Below, one piece after another: positions 6,531 through 13,998 of a DNA stretch of 15,164 nt (position 1 is the first letter of the stretch; every line of letters starts with the position of its first letter). The notes beneath the pieces were generated by a model. That model ran no database searches and was not told the DNA's origin. It was given only the letters and a program-made list of their open reading frames with translations. Origin of the DNA: Candidatus Woesearchaeota archaeon (GTDB taxonomy: Archaea; Nanobdellota; Nanobdellia; Woesearchaeales; ARS49); assembly GCA_003694525.1 (NCBI GenBank), contig RFLK01000044.1:1-15164 (forward strand), in the 5' to 3' direction. Position numbers and translations under genes: made by a program.

Positions 6531-6914
6531 ATGGCATTTTTTTCAAGACTTAGAGAAAAAATCTCAGGCCCAAAATACAAAGAGCTTGAAGATCAACCAG
6601 AGTACGTTGAACTGGAGCACGACCCTGAACTGTCACGCTCACGCGTTCTAGTAAGGCCTTTTGTGCTTGACGACTTTGAAGATGTGAAACCCATACTCAC
6701 TTCTCTGAGAGAAGGGTACACGATAGCCCTGGTCAACATAAGACCTCTCAAAGACCGGGATCTAATCGAGCTTAAAAGAGCAATAAACAAGCTTAAGAAA
6801 ACTGCAGACGCAATTGATGGCGAGATTGCAGGATTTGGGGAAGACTTTCTTGTCGTGTGCCCAAGCTTTGCATCAATATACAGGAACAATCAACTAAAAA
6901 AAGTTGAAGAATAG
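6531..6914 (+). CDS. sepF: SepF-type cell-division protein (membrane anchor of FtsZ)
   Basis: SepF tethers the FtsZ ring to the membrane in archaea that divide with FtsZ. The 127-residue product has the full layout. Residues 1-12 (MAFFSRLREKIS) form a short amphipathic helix for membrane binding. A polar linker (~13-36) is rich in Glu, Asp and Tyr. The SepF core runs from ~37 to 119: VLVRPFVLDDFEDV, then SLREGYTIALVNIRPL, LKRAINKLKKTADAIDGEIAG, and FLVVCPSF. The strand-helix-strand order and the N-I-R motif are typical of the DUF552/SepF fold. Start ATG 6531 is chosen for its GAGGTG and because the longer frame adds residues upstream of the promoter. It implies FtsZ elsewhere in the genome. 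The gene ends 22 nt from the convergent endonuclease V gene. Confidence 0.88.
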   Translation: MAFFSRLREKISGPKYKELEDQPEYVELEHDPELSRSRVLVRPFVLDDFEDVKPILTSLREGYTIALVNIRPLKDRDLIELKRAINKLKKTADAIDGEIAGFGEDFLVVCPSFASIYRNNQLKKVEE

Positions 6915-6936
6915 GCAAACAAGCCAAAATCAAAGC

Positions 6937-7602
6937 TTATGCTTTGCAGAGTGCTCTTTCTCTTCGGGCAGGCACAGTTCTCTCTTTTGCAACAGTCTTG
7001 GCAAGACGGCGCGCAACGTGCAGAGGCTCGGGCATCTTGTGCGGAGGCACTATAAGCTTTCCAACAACAAAAACAGCATCCTTTAATGCTATGTTGTTCC
7101 CGACTGATACAAATACCGGCTTTGCGTGCTCTTTTGTTTGAAGGCGTGCTGCTCTAACTTCTCCTTCAACAAGAACCTTTCCACTCTCTGTTATCTCTCC
7201 CTGAGCGCCTTTTGCAACTCCTATAACTGGCTTTGAAAGCTCAACACCGACGAATGCGGCAGTTCCGCACTCCCTTGCGTGAGACTTTCCAGCACCAGAA
7301 ACTATCAGAACATCCGGCTCGTATTCCAAATCATAATACAACTGGCAGATAAGCGGTCCCTCTCGGAACGCCTCAAAGCCAGGAACATAATTCATAGGAG
7401 CCTTGGTTGAGAGAGTTTTTTTCTCTACAAGCTCGCCAGTCTTAAAATTGAACACTGCCGCACCAATAATCGCAACAGAGCCGTAAAAGACTGCTTCAAA
7501 GCCCGCAACATAACGAATTTCTTCAGGCTTTATGCCCTCCTCTCTTATAGATCTGGCTATCTGCGATTGCATCTCCTTTAATTTGCCATAATCGAATCTC
7601 AT
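6937..7602 (-). CDS. nfi: Divergent endonuclease V homologue
   Basis: Endonuclease V cuts DNA or RNA one nucleotide 3' of deaminated (hypoxanthine) bases. Family motifs in this 221-residue protein: VAGFEAVF at 32-39, NYVPGFEAFREGP at 71-83 (wedge and E81), PDVLIVSGAGKSHARECG at 96-113, IGVAKG at 127-132 and PVFVSVGNNIAL at 162-173. Compared with Thermotoga EndoV, the positions of metal ligands D43 and D110 are E36 and S102 here, while E89 is kept as E81. The usual PGHR histidine is probably N169. The substitutions are clear in the DNA: GAA for E36 and TCT for S102. It may have lost or changed its nuclease activity. The start at ATG 7602 has AGGTG four bases upstream; the longer frame to 7671 would run through the TATA box. 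The C-terminal ~35 residues are basic. Confidence 0.82.
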   Translation of the reverse strand: MRFDYGKLKEMQSQIARSIREEGIKPEEIRYVAGFEAVFYGSVAIIGAAVFNFKTGELVEKKTLSTKAPMNYVPGFEAFREGPLICQLYYDLEYEPDVLIVSGAGKSHARECGTAAFVGVELSKPVIGVAKGAQGEITESGKVLVEGEVRAARLQTKEHAKPVFVSVGNNIALKDAVFVVGKLIVPPHKMPEPLHVARRLAKTVAKERTVPARRERALCKA

Positions 7603-7606
7603 GAAG

Positions 7607-7650
7607 CACCTGTTTTCACTGTTCCGTGATGTCTGCCAGTATTTAAATAT
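7607..7650 (-). promoter_or_regulatory. Promoter and Shine-Dalgarno of the endonuclease V-like gene
   Basis: ATTTAAATAT at 7641-7650 serves as TATA box with transcription near 7618, and AGGTG lies at 7607-7611, four bases before ATG 7602. Confidence 0.6.
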
Positions 7651-7688
7651 TTCGTTTTTTGCTATCTTCAAGTGATAACTTTTTAATG

Positions 7689-7704
7689 GCTCTTTTTAAA
7701 GAGC
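7689..7704. promoter_or_regulatory. Inverted repeat between divergent genes, possible operator
   Basis: GCTCTTT-TT-AAAGAGC forms two perfect 7-bp arms with a 2-bp centre. It lies between the TATA box of the endonuclease V-like gene (minus) and the 168-aa gene (plus), 39 nt upstream of that box. It could bind a dimeric regulator. The TTTTTAAAG in its centre could also be a TATA element for the plus-strand gene. Confidence 0.4.
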
Positions 7705-7765
7705 GATTTTAACTACCTGAAAGCATAGACAAAAATACAAAAATAAAGACATCTTACCAGAAACC

Positions 7766-8272
7766 GTGAACAGAAAAAAGCTGGAAAAACTGCTGAATGG
7801 CTATTCTCAAAGATTCAAAGAAGAACCTCTGCAGATGAAAAAATGCGACATTGAATATCTTGCAGACACAATAAGCGAAGACATAGAACTGGAGACCATA
7901 GATTACCTTTGCAGTGACGAGGATATGGAATTTTTTGCAATAAACAATGCAGAATACCTGTTAAAAGACTATTACAAAGCCCCTCAAAACTATGACAGGG
8001 CAACACTTTTGCACGAGCTTGCCAACTACTACAGCATGGGCAATGAGCACGAGAGAATAGAACTCGTAGGAGATTACATTGAAGCGCTGAGGCGAGCGCG
8101 AATAGAAAGACACGCGCAATCATTGAGCACTGCAGTCAAAAAAAGACGAGTTGCACAAGCGCGCAAGAAATTCAAAGAAATATACGCCCTGCCATACCAG
8201 AACCTGAAAGACTGGGCAATAGGAAAAATGGCAGAACTTCAAAGAAAAAAGAAATGCAAAACTCAAAGATAG
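7766..8272 (+). CDS. Hypothetical 168-aa helical protein, basic C-terminus
   Basis: The frame starts at GTG 7766 and gives 168 residues. It looks all-helical. The first ~110 residues are rich in acidic groups and aromatic residues (DIEYLADTISEDIELETIDYL, EDMEFF, YYKAPQNYD), while residues ~108-168 are strongly basic (ARIERHAQSL, VKKRRVAQARKKF, and a final RKKKCKTQR), as in a nucleic-acid-binding tail. It has no signal peptide, no membrane segment and no recognised domain. There is no Shine-Dalgarno, and an AT-rich stretch at 7731-7748 would suit a leaderless start. It is convergent with the ZPR1-like gene (12-nt gap) and divergent from the endonuclease V-like gene. It is real by length, spacing and consistent codon use; function unknown. 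Confidence 0.75.
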   Translation: MNRKKLEKLLNGYSQRFKEEPLQMKKCDIEYLADTISEDIELETIDYLCSDEDMEFFAINNAEYLLKDYYKAPQNYDRATLLHELANYYSMGNEHERIELVGDYIEALRRARIERHAQSLSTAVKKRRVAQARKKFKEIYALPYQNLKDWAIGKMAELQRKKKCKTQR

Positions 8273-8278
8273 AATAGC

Positions 8279-8284
8279 AAAAAA
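8279..8284 (-). terminator. U6 tract after the ZPR1-like gene
   Basis: The minus strand reads TAG followed directly by six T residues. It lies in the 12-nt gap between convergent genes and is a likely archaeal U-tract terminator. Confidence 0.4.
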
Positions 8285-8797
8285 CTACTTGCCCCTTTTC
8301 GCCTTCTCAGAAATTATAGCAGAGTTGCCGGAAGGATCCTCAACCACTATCTTCAACTTCTCCTCCCCCCTCAAAACAGCATCCAACTTTTTCAAAAGGT
8401 TCTTTGCCTTCTTCCTCTCAGACTTATCCTCAGCCTGATCGCGCAAATGCTCAATCTGTTTCTTGAAACGCAAAATAACCCCCTCAATGTTAGAGACAAA
8501 ACCCTCAGCATTAACCCCCGGCTCAAGAGAGCCCACGCGAGGAATCTTTATTATGCCTGAGCTCGAGCGAACTACACGCACATTAAGGTCATCCTTTCCT
8601 TCAACCTCGAATGTGAACTTCACAGGGCCCTTGCTAGACTCGCACTCAACATCAGAGGCCCTATAGCCGCAACTACTGCACATAATACCAAATATGAAAA
8701 CCTTTCCAAAGTAAGGAATCTCAATAGCACGCTCCATAAGCGTTGCCGACTTCTTTCTGCACATAGGGCAGACCTGACCTTCAAGAGTATCCTCCAT
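8285..8797 (-). CDS. ZPR1-type zinc-finger protein
   Basis: A 170-residue protein of the archaeal single-unit ZPR1 family, related to the eukaryotic zinc-finger protein that works with elongation factor eEF1A (established for eukaryotes; the archaeal role is not known to me). The zinc finger has C10/C13 (CPMC) and C40/C43 (CSSCGYR), with the IPYFGKVFIFGIMC segment between, the hallmark ZPR1 spacing of about 26 residues. A beta-rich ZPR1 domain follows (KFTFEVEGKDDLNVRVVRSSSGIIKIPRVGSLEPG), then an acidic/basic helical tail with a closing VVEDPSGNSAI, typical of the family. The start ATG 8797 is preferred over an upstream in-frame ATG because a TATA box sits about 28 nt before it. It is divergent from the Rad50-like gene. 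Confidence 0.85.
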   Translation of the reverse strand: MEDTLEGQVCPMCRKKSATLMERAIEIPYFGKVFIFGIMCSSCGYRASDVECESSKGPVKFTFEVEGKDDLNVRVVRSSSGIIKIPRVGSLEPGVNAEGFVSNIEGVILRFKKQIEHLRDQAEDKSERKKAKNLLKKLDAVLRGEEKLKIVVEDPSGNSAIISEKAKRGK

Positions 8798-8820
8798 TCC
8801 AATCAGAAAATAAAAGCGCC

Positions 8821-8830
8821 GGTTTAAAAG
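8821..8830 (-). promoter_or_regulatory. TATA box of the ZPR1-like gene, leaderless spacing
   Basis: The minus strand reads CTTTTAAACC at 8821-8830, centred about 28 nt before ATG 8797. No Shine-Dalgarno is present in the gap, so the message is probably leaderless. Confidence 0.5.
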
Positions 8831-8862
8831 GCTTTTGGCAAACAAGCAATGAATCGCATAAA

Positions 8863-8872
8863 CATTTAATAC
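8863..8872 (+). promoter_or_regulatory. TATA-like box of the Rad50-like gene
   Basis: CATTTAATAC at 8863-8872 would start transcription near 8894, about 13 nt before ATG 8907. It lies close to the ZPR1-like promoter, so the two form a compact divergent promoter region. Confidence 0.45.
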
Positions 8873-8906
8873 AAAACAGGCACGCAAAAAACAAGCTATA
8901 CTTGAA

Positions 8907-10961
8907 ATGAGAATCGAAAAACTGAAACTGAGAAACATAAGATCCTATACCAGCGCAAACATCGATTTTCCAGACGGCATAGTGTTGTTGTCAGGAGACA
9001 TAGGCGCTGGAAAAAGCACAATACTTCTTGCAATAGAATTTGCCCTGTTCGGACTCCTTCGCTCAGAGATAAGCGGATCCGCCCTTTTAAGAAACGGAGA
9101 GATTGCTGGAGAGGTTGAACTCACATTCAAAGTGAAAGGCAGAAAATATATCATAAAACGCACACTAAAAAGAACCCAGAAGAGAGTTGAGCAAAGCTCG
9201 GGCCACTTGATAATAGACGATGTAAAACAAGAAGCAACACCGACAGAGCTCAAAAGCCTCATACTCCAAATACTCGGCTATCCTTCCGACCTTCTCAACA
9301 AAGCAAAAAATTTCCTGTACAGATATACAGTCTACACGCCACAAGAAGATATGAAAAGAATACTTCTCGACCCGCCGGATGTAAGGCTTGCCATACTGCG
9401 CAAAGTATTTGGAGTTGACAAATATGCAAGAATTGCAGAGAATGCAAACAGCTATGCAAAAGCTCTTCGAGAAAGAAAAAGAGCGCTTGCGCTTGTGAGC
9501 TCAGATCTCTCTAAACTAAAGCAAGAGCTCGAAGACAACCAGAAAAAACTGAAAGAGTCAAAAGAGAGCGCATCAAAGCTGGCACCCGAAATTAAAAGCC
9601 TGCAGGAAAAAATTGCATCTGCAAAAAACCTAATCCAATCCCTTGAAAAAGAGCGCGAGAGAGCAGAGAAAATATCTCAGGAATACACAAAAGCACAAAC
9701 AGAAGCAGAGATAAAAATGCAACAGCAAGAGAGGGCTGAAAATGAGATAAAAGCCATAGGGCTTAAGCTTGCAAACACTCAGATAATCGTACCAGATTCA
9801 CAGAAACTCGAAGTAAGAGAAAAGGAACTGGCGCAAAAACACCGCGAGCACGAGAAAAACTCAAAAGAAATACAACAGAAAATCGCAACCCTTCGCGCAG
9901 AAGAAGCTCATTCAAAGAGAATAACAGACAAAATACTCACGCTTGACCAATGCCCAACGTGCCAGCAAAAAGTCACACAAGAGCACAAGCAAGACATAAT
10001 GGGGCGCCACCGGAAAAAAGAAGAAGAGCTAAACCTAAAAATAGAAGAATACAACAAAAACGCACTTGATTCAAAAAGAGAGCTTGAACAAATAAACCGC
10101 GAGTTGGAGCGCCTGAGAGAAGAAATACAGAAAGTAAAAGTACTCAAAATAAAAGCCCAGCACGCAAAAGATTTCGAAGAGAGAAAAGCAAGACTTGAGA
10201 GAGAAAAATTACTCATTGAAAAACAAATAGCAGATAGCAAGAGAAGAATCACAGAACTAAGCGCACAAAAAGAGAGCCTGGCACAAATAGGCCTGCAATA
10301 CGCGCAGGCAAGAAAAGAGCTCGAAGATCTTGCAGCAAAAGAGAGAGCACTATCCATAGAACACACCCGCATTATAGAAATATGCAAAAGCCACGAGAAA
10401 AGAATATCTCAACTCTCAGAAGAGATTGAAAGAAAAAACAGGGCACGCAAACAGTTAGAGAAAACAGAACACACTCACCAGTTCCTAACTGATATGTTCA
10501 ACCCGATGATAACCACAATAGAAAAACACGTTATGGCAAGAATACACCACGAATTCAACGCGCTGTTCTCAGACTGGTTCTGCGCACTAGTCGAGAACAC
10601 CATGAGAGCAAGAGTGGACGATAGCTTCACCCCAATAATAGAACAGAACGGGCACGATACAAACATAGAATACCTTTCAGGAGGCGAGAGAACCGCCTGC
10701 GCCCTTGCATACAGGCTTGCACTCAACGCTACAATAAACTCACTCATATCAGCAATAACAACAAAAGACCTTCTAATTCTCGATGAGCCCACAGACGGAT
10801 TCTCCTCAGAACAGCTCGATCACCTAAGAGAAGTCCTATCACAATTGAAACTGTCGCAAATAATAATCGTAAGCCACGAACAAAAAATAGAAGGGTTTGC
10901 AGACCACATAATAAGAATCAGAAAAGAGGAGCACAAAAGTCAAATAACAATGACAAACTGA
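8907..10961 (+). CDS. rad50: Rad50-like SMC-type ATPase with zinc hook
   Basis: Rad50 and Mre11 form the complex that tethers and trims DNA double-strand ends. This 684-residue protein has the whole ABC ATPase split by a coiled coil: the start MRIEKLKLRNIRSY, a Walker A (GDIGAGKST, 30-38), a Q-loop at Q146, a signature LSGGER at 590-595, a Walker B ending LILDEPT (623-629) and an H-loop SHE at 656-658. The arms run ~185-348 and ~353-525. The hook CPTC at 349-352 would coordinate zinc between two monomers. The coiled coil is short: archaeal Rad50 is usually ~850-900 residues (established knowledge). No Mre11, HerA or NurA gene is nearby, so it stands alone under its own promoter. A related SbcC-like or other hook ATPase is possible. 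Confidence 0.85.
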   Translation: MRIEKLKLRNIRSYTSANIDFPDGIVLLSGDIGAGKSTILLAIEFALFGLLRSEISGSALLRNGEIAGEVELTFKVKGRKYIIKRTLKRTQKRVEQSSGHLIIDDVKQEATPTELKSLILQILGYPSDLLNKAKNFLYRYTVYTPQEDMKRILLDPPDVRLAILRKVFGVDKYARIAENANSYAKALRERKRALALVSSDLSKLKQELEDNQKKLKESKESASKLAPEIKSLQEKIASAKNLIQSLEKERERAEKISQEYTKAQTEAEIKMQQQERAENEIKAIGLKLANTQIIVPDSQKLEVREKELAQKHREHEKNSKEIQQKIATLRAEEAHSKRITDKILTLDQCPTCQQKVTQEHKQDIMGRHRKKEEELNLKIEEYNKNALDSKRELEQINRELERLREEIQKVKVLKIKAQHAKDFEERKARLEREKLLIEKQIADSKRRITELSAQKESLAQIGLQYAQARKELEDLAAKERALSIEHTRIIEICKSHEKRISQLSEEIERKNRARKQLEKTEHTHQFLTDMFNPMITTIEKHVMARIHHEFNALFSDWFCALVENTMRARVDDSFTPIIEQNGHDTNIEYLSGGERTACALAYRLALNATINSLISAITTKDLLILDEPTDGFSSEQLDHLREVLSQLKLSQIIIVSHEQKIEGFADHIIRIRKEEHKSQITMTN

Positions 10962-10984
10962 ATCACTCACAGCCTACCCGCTTA

Positions 10985-11719
10985 TCATCCATACTTGAAA
11001 TCAACAGTCATAGAGCGGACCGATTTCTTCCACTCATACAACTTTGCACGAGGATCTGATATCGGGTACGGCATATTCAAACATTTTACAGCCGTGTTTG
11101 CAACGCACTTAAAACCGCTCGACCTTGCATCAACAAAAAAAGCAGAATCAACACCCGACTCAGAAAAACTCCTGAACTTGACCTTTTCAAGAACTCTCCT
11201 CCTGACAAGAACACAACCAAGACCTGCAGCCCCCACTTCAAACACTCGAGGAATTGCCGCGCCCTCATAAGTATAAAGCCTGCAATTGCCGTCCCCCTCA
11301 TCCTTGAACAGAGCAGGCGCTATGACTCTCTCCCCTCCAACATCAAAATCCTTCAAATAAGCCCCTGCAGCAACATCAGCGTTGGCAAGCAACAAAAGCT
11401 GAGTTGCAAGAGCCGGGATCATAACCGAACCGTCAACAAGCAAAACATAATCGTAGTCTCTCTCAAGAGCGTGCTCTCTTATAAGATTGCAAGCTTCTGC
11501 AAACCTTTGAGTGCGAGATGGGGCCGAACAAGAGCTCTCAACAACCTTTGAATCAGGCAAATTCTTAGATCTTATGAGCGTTGCATAAGCATCTTCTCCA
11601 TTATTCACCACAAACAGCTTATCCGATGGAACACTCTGCTTTGATATGCACGTTATCATATGATCAAGAGCATACCTTAACTTGCCGTTTGTAACAACCC
11701 CTGTGAGTATCTTTGTCAT
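10985..11719 (-). CDS. Putative GT-A fold glycosyltransferase
   Basis: A 244-residue protein with a GT2-like layout. The N-terminus (ILTGVVTNGKLRYALDHMITCISKQSVPSDKLFVVNN) matches the first strand, helix and second strand of nucleotide-diphospho-sugar transferases. YDYVLLVDGSVMIP at 89-102 lies where the metal-binding D-x-D motif is expected; here it reads D96-G-S. GAAGLGCVLVRRRVLEKV at 163-180 is the usual segment after the acceptor region, and GVDSAFFVDARSSGF at 189-203 resembles the conserved (D/E)-D-x-x-F acidic motif with the catalytic-base position. There is no membrane segment. It starts at ATG 11719, 26 nt after a TATA box. It could glycosylate lipids or surface proteins such as the one in this window (inference), or act on another acceptor. 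Family assignment is moderate. Confidence 0.6.
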   Translation of the reverse strand: MTKILTGVVTNGKLRYALDHMITCISKQSVPSDKLFVVNNGEDAYATLIRSKNLPDSKVVESSCSAPSRTQRFAEACNLIREHALERDYDYVLLVDGSVMIPALATQLLLLANADVAAGAYLKDFDVGGERVIAPALFKDEGDGNCRLYTYEGAAIPRVFEVGAAGLGCVLVRRRVLEKVKFRSFSESGVDSAFFVDARSSGFKCVANTAVKCLNMPYPISDPRAKLYEWKKSVRSMTVDFKYG

Positions 11720-11740
11720 AGAACAAACAGCCTACAAGGA

Positions 11741-11749
11741 TTATATAAA
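11741..11749 (-). promoter_or_regulatory. TATA box of the glycosyltransferase gene, leaderless spacing
   Basis: TTTATATAA at 11741-11749 on the minus strand, centred 26 nt before ATG 11719. No Shine-Dalgarno lies between, which indicates a leaderless message. Confidence 0.6.
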
Positions 11750-11787
11750 AGTAATGTATTAAAAATGGCCAGAGCGGACGCCAACAA

Positions 11788-11795
11788 TTAAATAT
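11788..11795 (+). promoter_or_regulatory. TATA-like box of the ribonucleotide reductase gene
   Basis: TTAAATAT at 11788-11795, with transcription expected near 11818 and a leader of about 13 nt to ATG 11831. Only a weak AAGAG precedes the start. Confidence 0.5.
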
Positions 11796-11830
11796 CTGAA
11801 AAACACCCAGATAAAACACGGCAAAAAGAG

Positions 11831-13909
11831 ATGATTGAAAAGATAAGAAAACGCGACGGGACGCTTGAAGAATTCAACCCTGTCAAAATAGAAAAAGCCA
11901 TAGAAAAAGCGTTTGCAGCCTGCAAGAAATCTCCGAGGCCTGCAAAAAGGCTATCGAAGGAGGTTGTTAAATCACTTGAGAGATCATTCAAAGGAGAAGT
12001 GCTACCCTCTGTTGAAGATGTGCAGGACATAGTTGAAGAGACTCTTATAAAAAACAAATACCCGTCCGTTGCAAAAGCATACATCCTATACAGGAAGAAA
12101 AAGCAAGAGCTAAGGGAATTCAAAACCTTCCTCGGAATACGAGACGACCTAAAGCTAAAACCGAACGCGATACGCGTACTTGCAGCCCGCTATCTTCTAA
12201 AAGACAACAAAGGCAACATAATAGAAACTCCTGCAAGGCTATTTAGAAGAGTGGCACACGCAGTAGCACAAGCAGACAGCACATACTCTAGAGGAAAAGC
12301 CAAGCAAAGCGAAGAGAAATTCTACTCAATGATGTCAAACCTTGAATTCCTTCCAAACACTCCCACGTTGATGAATGCAGGAACTCCGCTTGGCCAGCTG
12401 AGCGCCTGTTTTGTCCTTCCAATCGAGGACAACCTAGTGAGCATATTCGAAACGCTAAAGCATATGGCGCTAATACACCAAGGAGGCGGAGGCACCGGCT
12501 TTAGCTTCTCAAAAATCAGACCGCGCGGAGATATCGTCAAGAGCACCAAGGGAGTCGCATCAGGACCAGTCAGCTTTATGCGAGTTTATGATACAACAAC
12601 CGAAGTTATGAAACAAGGAGGCAAGAGAAGAGGCGCAAATATGGGAATTCTTGCACACAACCACCCAGAAATACAAGAATTCATTCAAGTCAAAAGCAAA
12701 ACAGAATGGCTTGAAAACTTCAACATATCAGTATCGGCAACAGATAATTTTATGCGAGCAGTCAGAGAAAAAAAGAAGTACGCACTAATAAACCCAAGAA
12801 CAGGAAAAAAAGTCAGAGAAGTTAATGCGCAAGACGTATTCGACATGATATGTGAGAATGCCTGGCGCAATGGAGATCCAGGCCTAATATTCATAGACGA
12901 GATAAACCGCAAGAATCCTACAGCATCACTTGGATTGATAGAGAGCACAAACCCTTGCGGAGAACAACCATTGCATAATTATGAGAGCTGCAACCTCGGA
13001 TCGATAAACCTTGTAAAAATGCTCAAAGGCAAGACAGTGGATTGGAAAAAGCTAAAGAGCACAGTCAATAGCGCAATACACTTTCTCGACAACGTAATAG
13101 ACGTCAACCACTACCCTCTAAAACAGATAGAAGAGATGACAAAATCAAACAGAAGGGTCGGTCTTGGAGTTATGGGCTTTGCAGAGATGCTGATCAAACT
13201 TGGAATCCCCTACGACTCCCAAAAGGCAATAGATTTTGCAGAAAAGCTAATGAAATTCATAAACACGCAAGCAAGAGCTGCAAGCAACGCTCTCGCAAAA
13301 GAACGAGGCTCGTTCCCAAACTTTGAGAAAAGCACCTGGAGCAGAAAATTGAAAGCAACCCGCAATGCAACAGTCACAACGATAGCTCCGACCGGAACAT
13401 TGAGCATAATTGCAGGAGTGACTTCAGGAATAGAACCAATATTTGCGCTAAGCTATGTTCGAAACATACTCGGAGGAGCGCATCTTCTGGAAGTCAACTC
13501 CGCATTTGAAGAGATAGCACGCGATAAGAAATTCTATTCAAAAAGACTTATGATGGAGATTGCCAAAACCGGAAGCGTGCAAGGGCTCAAAGAAGTGCCC
13601 AAAAGAATGCAAAGACTATTTAGAAACGCGCTTGAAATAAAGCCGGAGTGGCACATAAAAATGCAAGCAGCGTTTCAAAAACACACTGAAAATGCGGTAA
13701 GCAAAACAATAAACCTTCACGAAAACGCAAGCGTATCGGAAGTTAAAAGAGCATACCTTCTGGCACACAAGCTCAAATGCAAAGGAATAACAATATACCG
13801 CTACGGAAGCAAGAAAAACCAGGTCCTAACGCGCGGAGCGCATCCTGACTCATACGTATCAGCAAAACCATACTTTTCAGGCGGTCGCGTGTGCGAGTTA
13901 TGCGACTAA
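11831..13909 (+). CDS. nrdJ: Adenosylcobalamin-dependent (class II) ribonucleotide reductase
   Basis: This enzyme reduces ribonucleotides to deoxyribonucleotides with a radical from coenzyme B12. The 692 residues begin with an ATP-cone regulatory domain (1 to ~92; KIRKRDGTLEEFNPVKIEKAI), which senses ATP/dATP. The ten-stranded barrel shows C193 in LSACFVLP, the GGGGTGFSFSKIRP and KQGGKRRGANM motifs, and the catalytic NPCGEQPL with N374, C376 and E378, followed by CNLGSINL (C387). The PTGTLSIIAGVTSGIEP motif is kept, and the C-terminus ends in the redox pair C688/C691 (GGRVCELCD) that regenerates the active site. No partner subunit is needed, and none is present. The organism therefore needs B12 made or taken up. 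ATG 11831 sits 36 nt after the TATA box. Identity is near certain. Confidence 0.97.
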   Translation: MIEKIRKRDGTLEEFNPVKIEKAIEKAFAACKKSPRPAKRLSKEVVKSLERSFKGEVLPSVEDVQDIVEETLIKNKYPSVAKAYILYRKKKQELREFKTFLGIRDDLKLKPNAIRVLAARYLLKDNKGNIIETPARLFRRVAHAVAQADSTYSRGKAKQSEEKFYSMMSNLEFLPNTPTLMNAGTPLGQLSACFVLPIEDNLVSIFETLKHMALIHQGGGGTGFSFSKIRPRGDIVKSTKGVASGPVSFMRVYDTTTEVMKQGGKRRGANMGILAHNHPEIQEFIQVKSKTEWLENFNISVSATDNFMRAVREKKKYALINPRTGKKVREVNAQDVFDMICENAWRNGDPGLIFIDEINRKNPTASLGLIESTNPCGEQPLHNYESCNLGSINLVKMLKGKTVDWKKLKSTVNSAIHFLDNVIDVNHYPLKQIEEMTKSNRRVGLGVMGFAEMLIKLGIPYDSQKAIDFAEKLMKFINTQARAASNALAKERGSFPNFEKSTWSRKLKATRNATVTTIAPTGTLSIIAGVTSGIEPIFALSYVRNILGGAHLLEVNSAFEEIARDKKFYSKRLMMEIAKTGSVQGLKEVPKRMQRLFRNALEIKPEWHIKMQAAFQKHTENAVSKTINLHENASVSEVKRAYLLAHKLKCKGITIYRYGSKKNQVLTRGAHPDSYVSAKPYFSGGRVCELCD

Positions 13910-13930
13910 ATAAAATATATTCTTTTTGAG
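13910..13930 (+). terminator. T-rich stretch after the reductase gene
   Basis: Following the reductase stop is an AT-rich tract ending in TCTTTTTGAG (T5 at 13923-13927). It is a weak candidate terminator before the next promoter. Confidence 0.3.
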
Positions 13931-13966
13931 CACCATATCGTCGCTACTGACCCCTGACTATAAATT

Positions 13967-13976
13967 ATTTTATATG
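13967..13976 (+). promoter_or_regulatory. TATA box of the first tandem paralogue, leaderless spacing
   Basis: ATTTTATATG, centred 27-28 nt before GTG 13999. No Shine-Dalgarno lies between, so the spacing supports a leaderless message starting at the GTG. Confidence 0.6.
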
Positions 13977-13998
13977 ACCCTTACTTACTAAATTTAAC

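Noticed and set aside
7603..7671. ATG 7671 as start of the EndoV-like gene
   Set aside because: The extension runs through the TATA box, whereas ATG 7602 has a Shine-Dalgarno at proper distance.
9908..10387. Minus-strand serine/phenylalanine-rich frame, membrane-like
   Set aside because: It is the complement of the Rad50-like coiled coil; Lys/Glu-rich codons give apparent hydrophobic sequence on the other strand.
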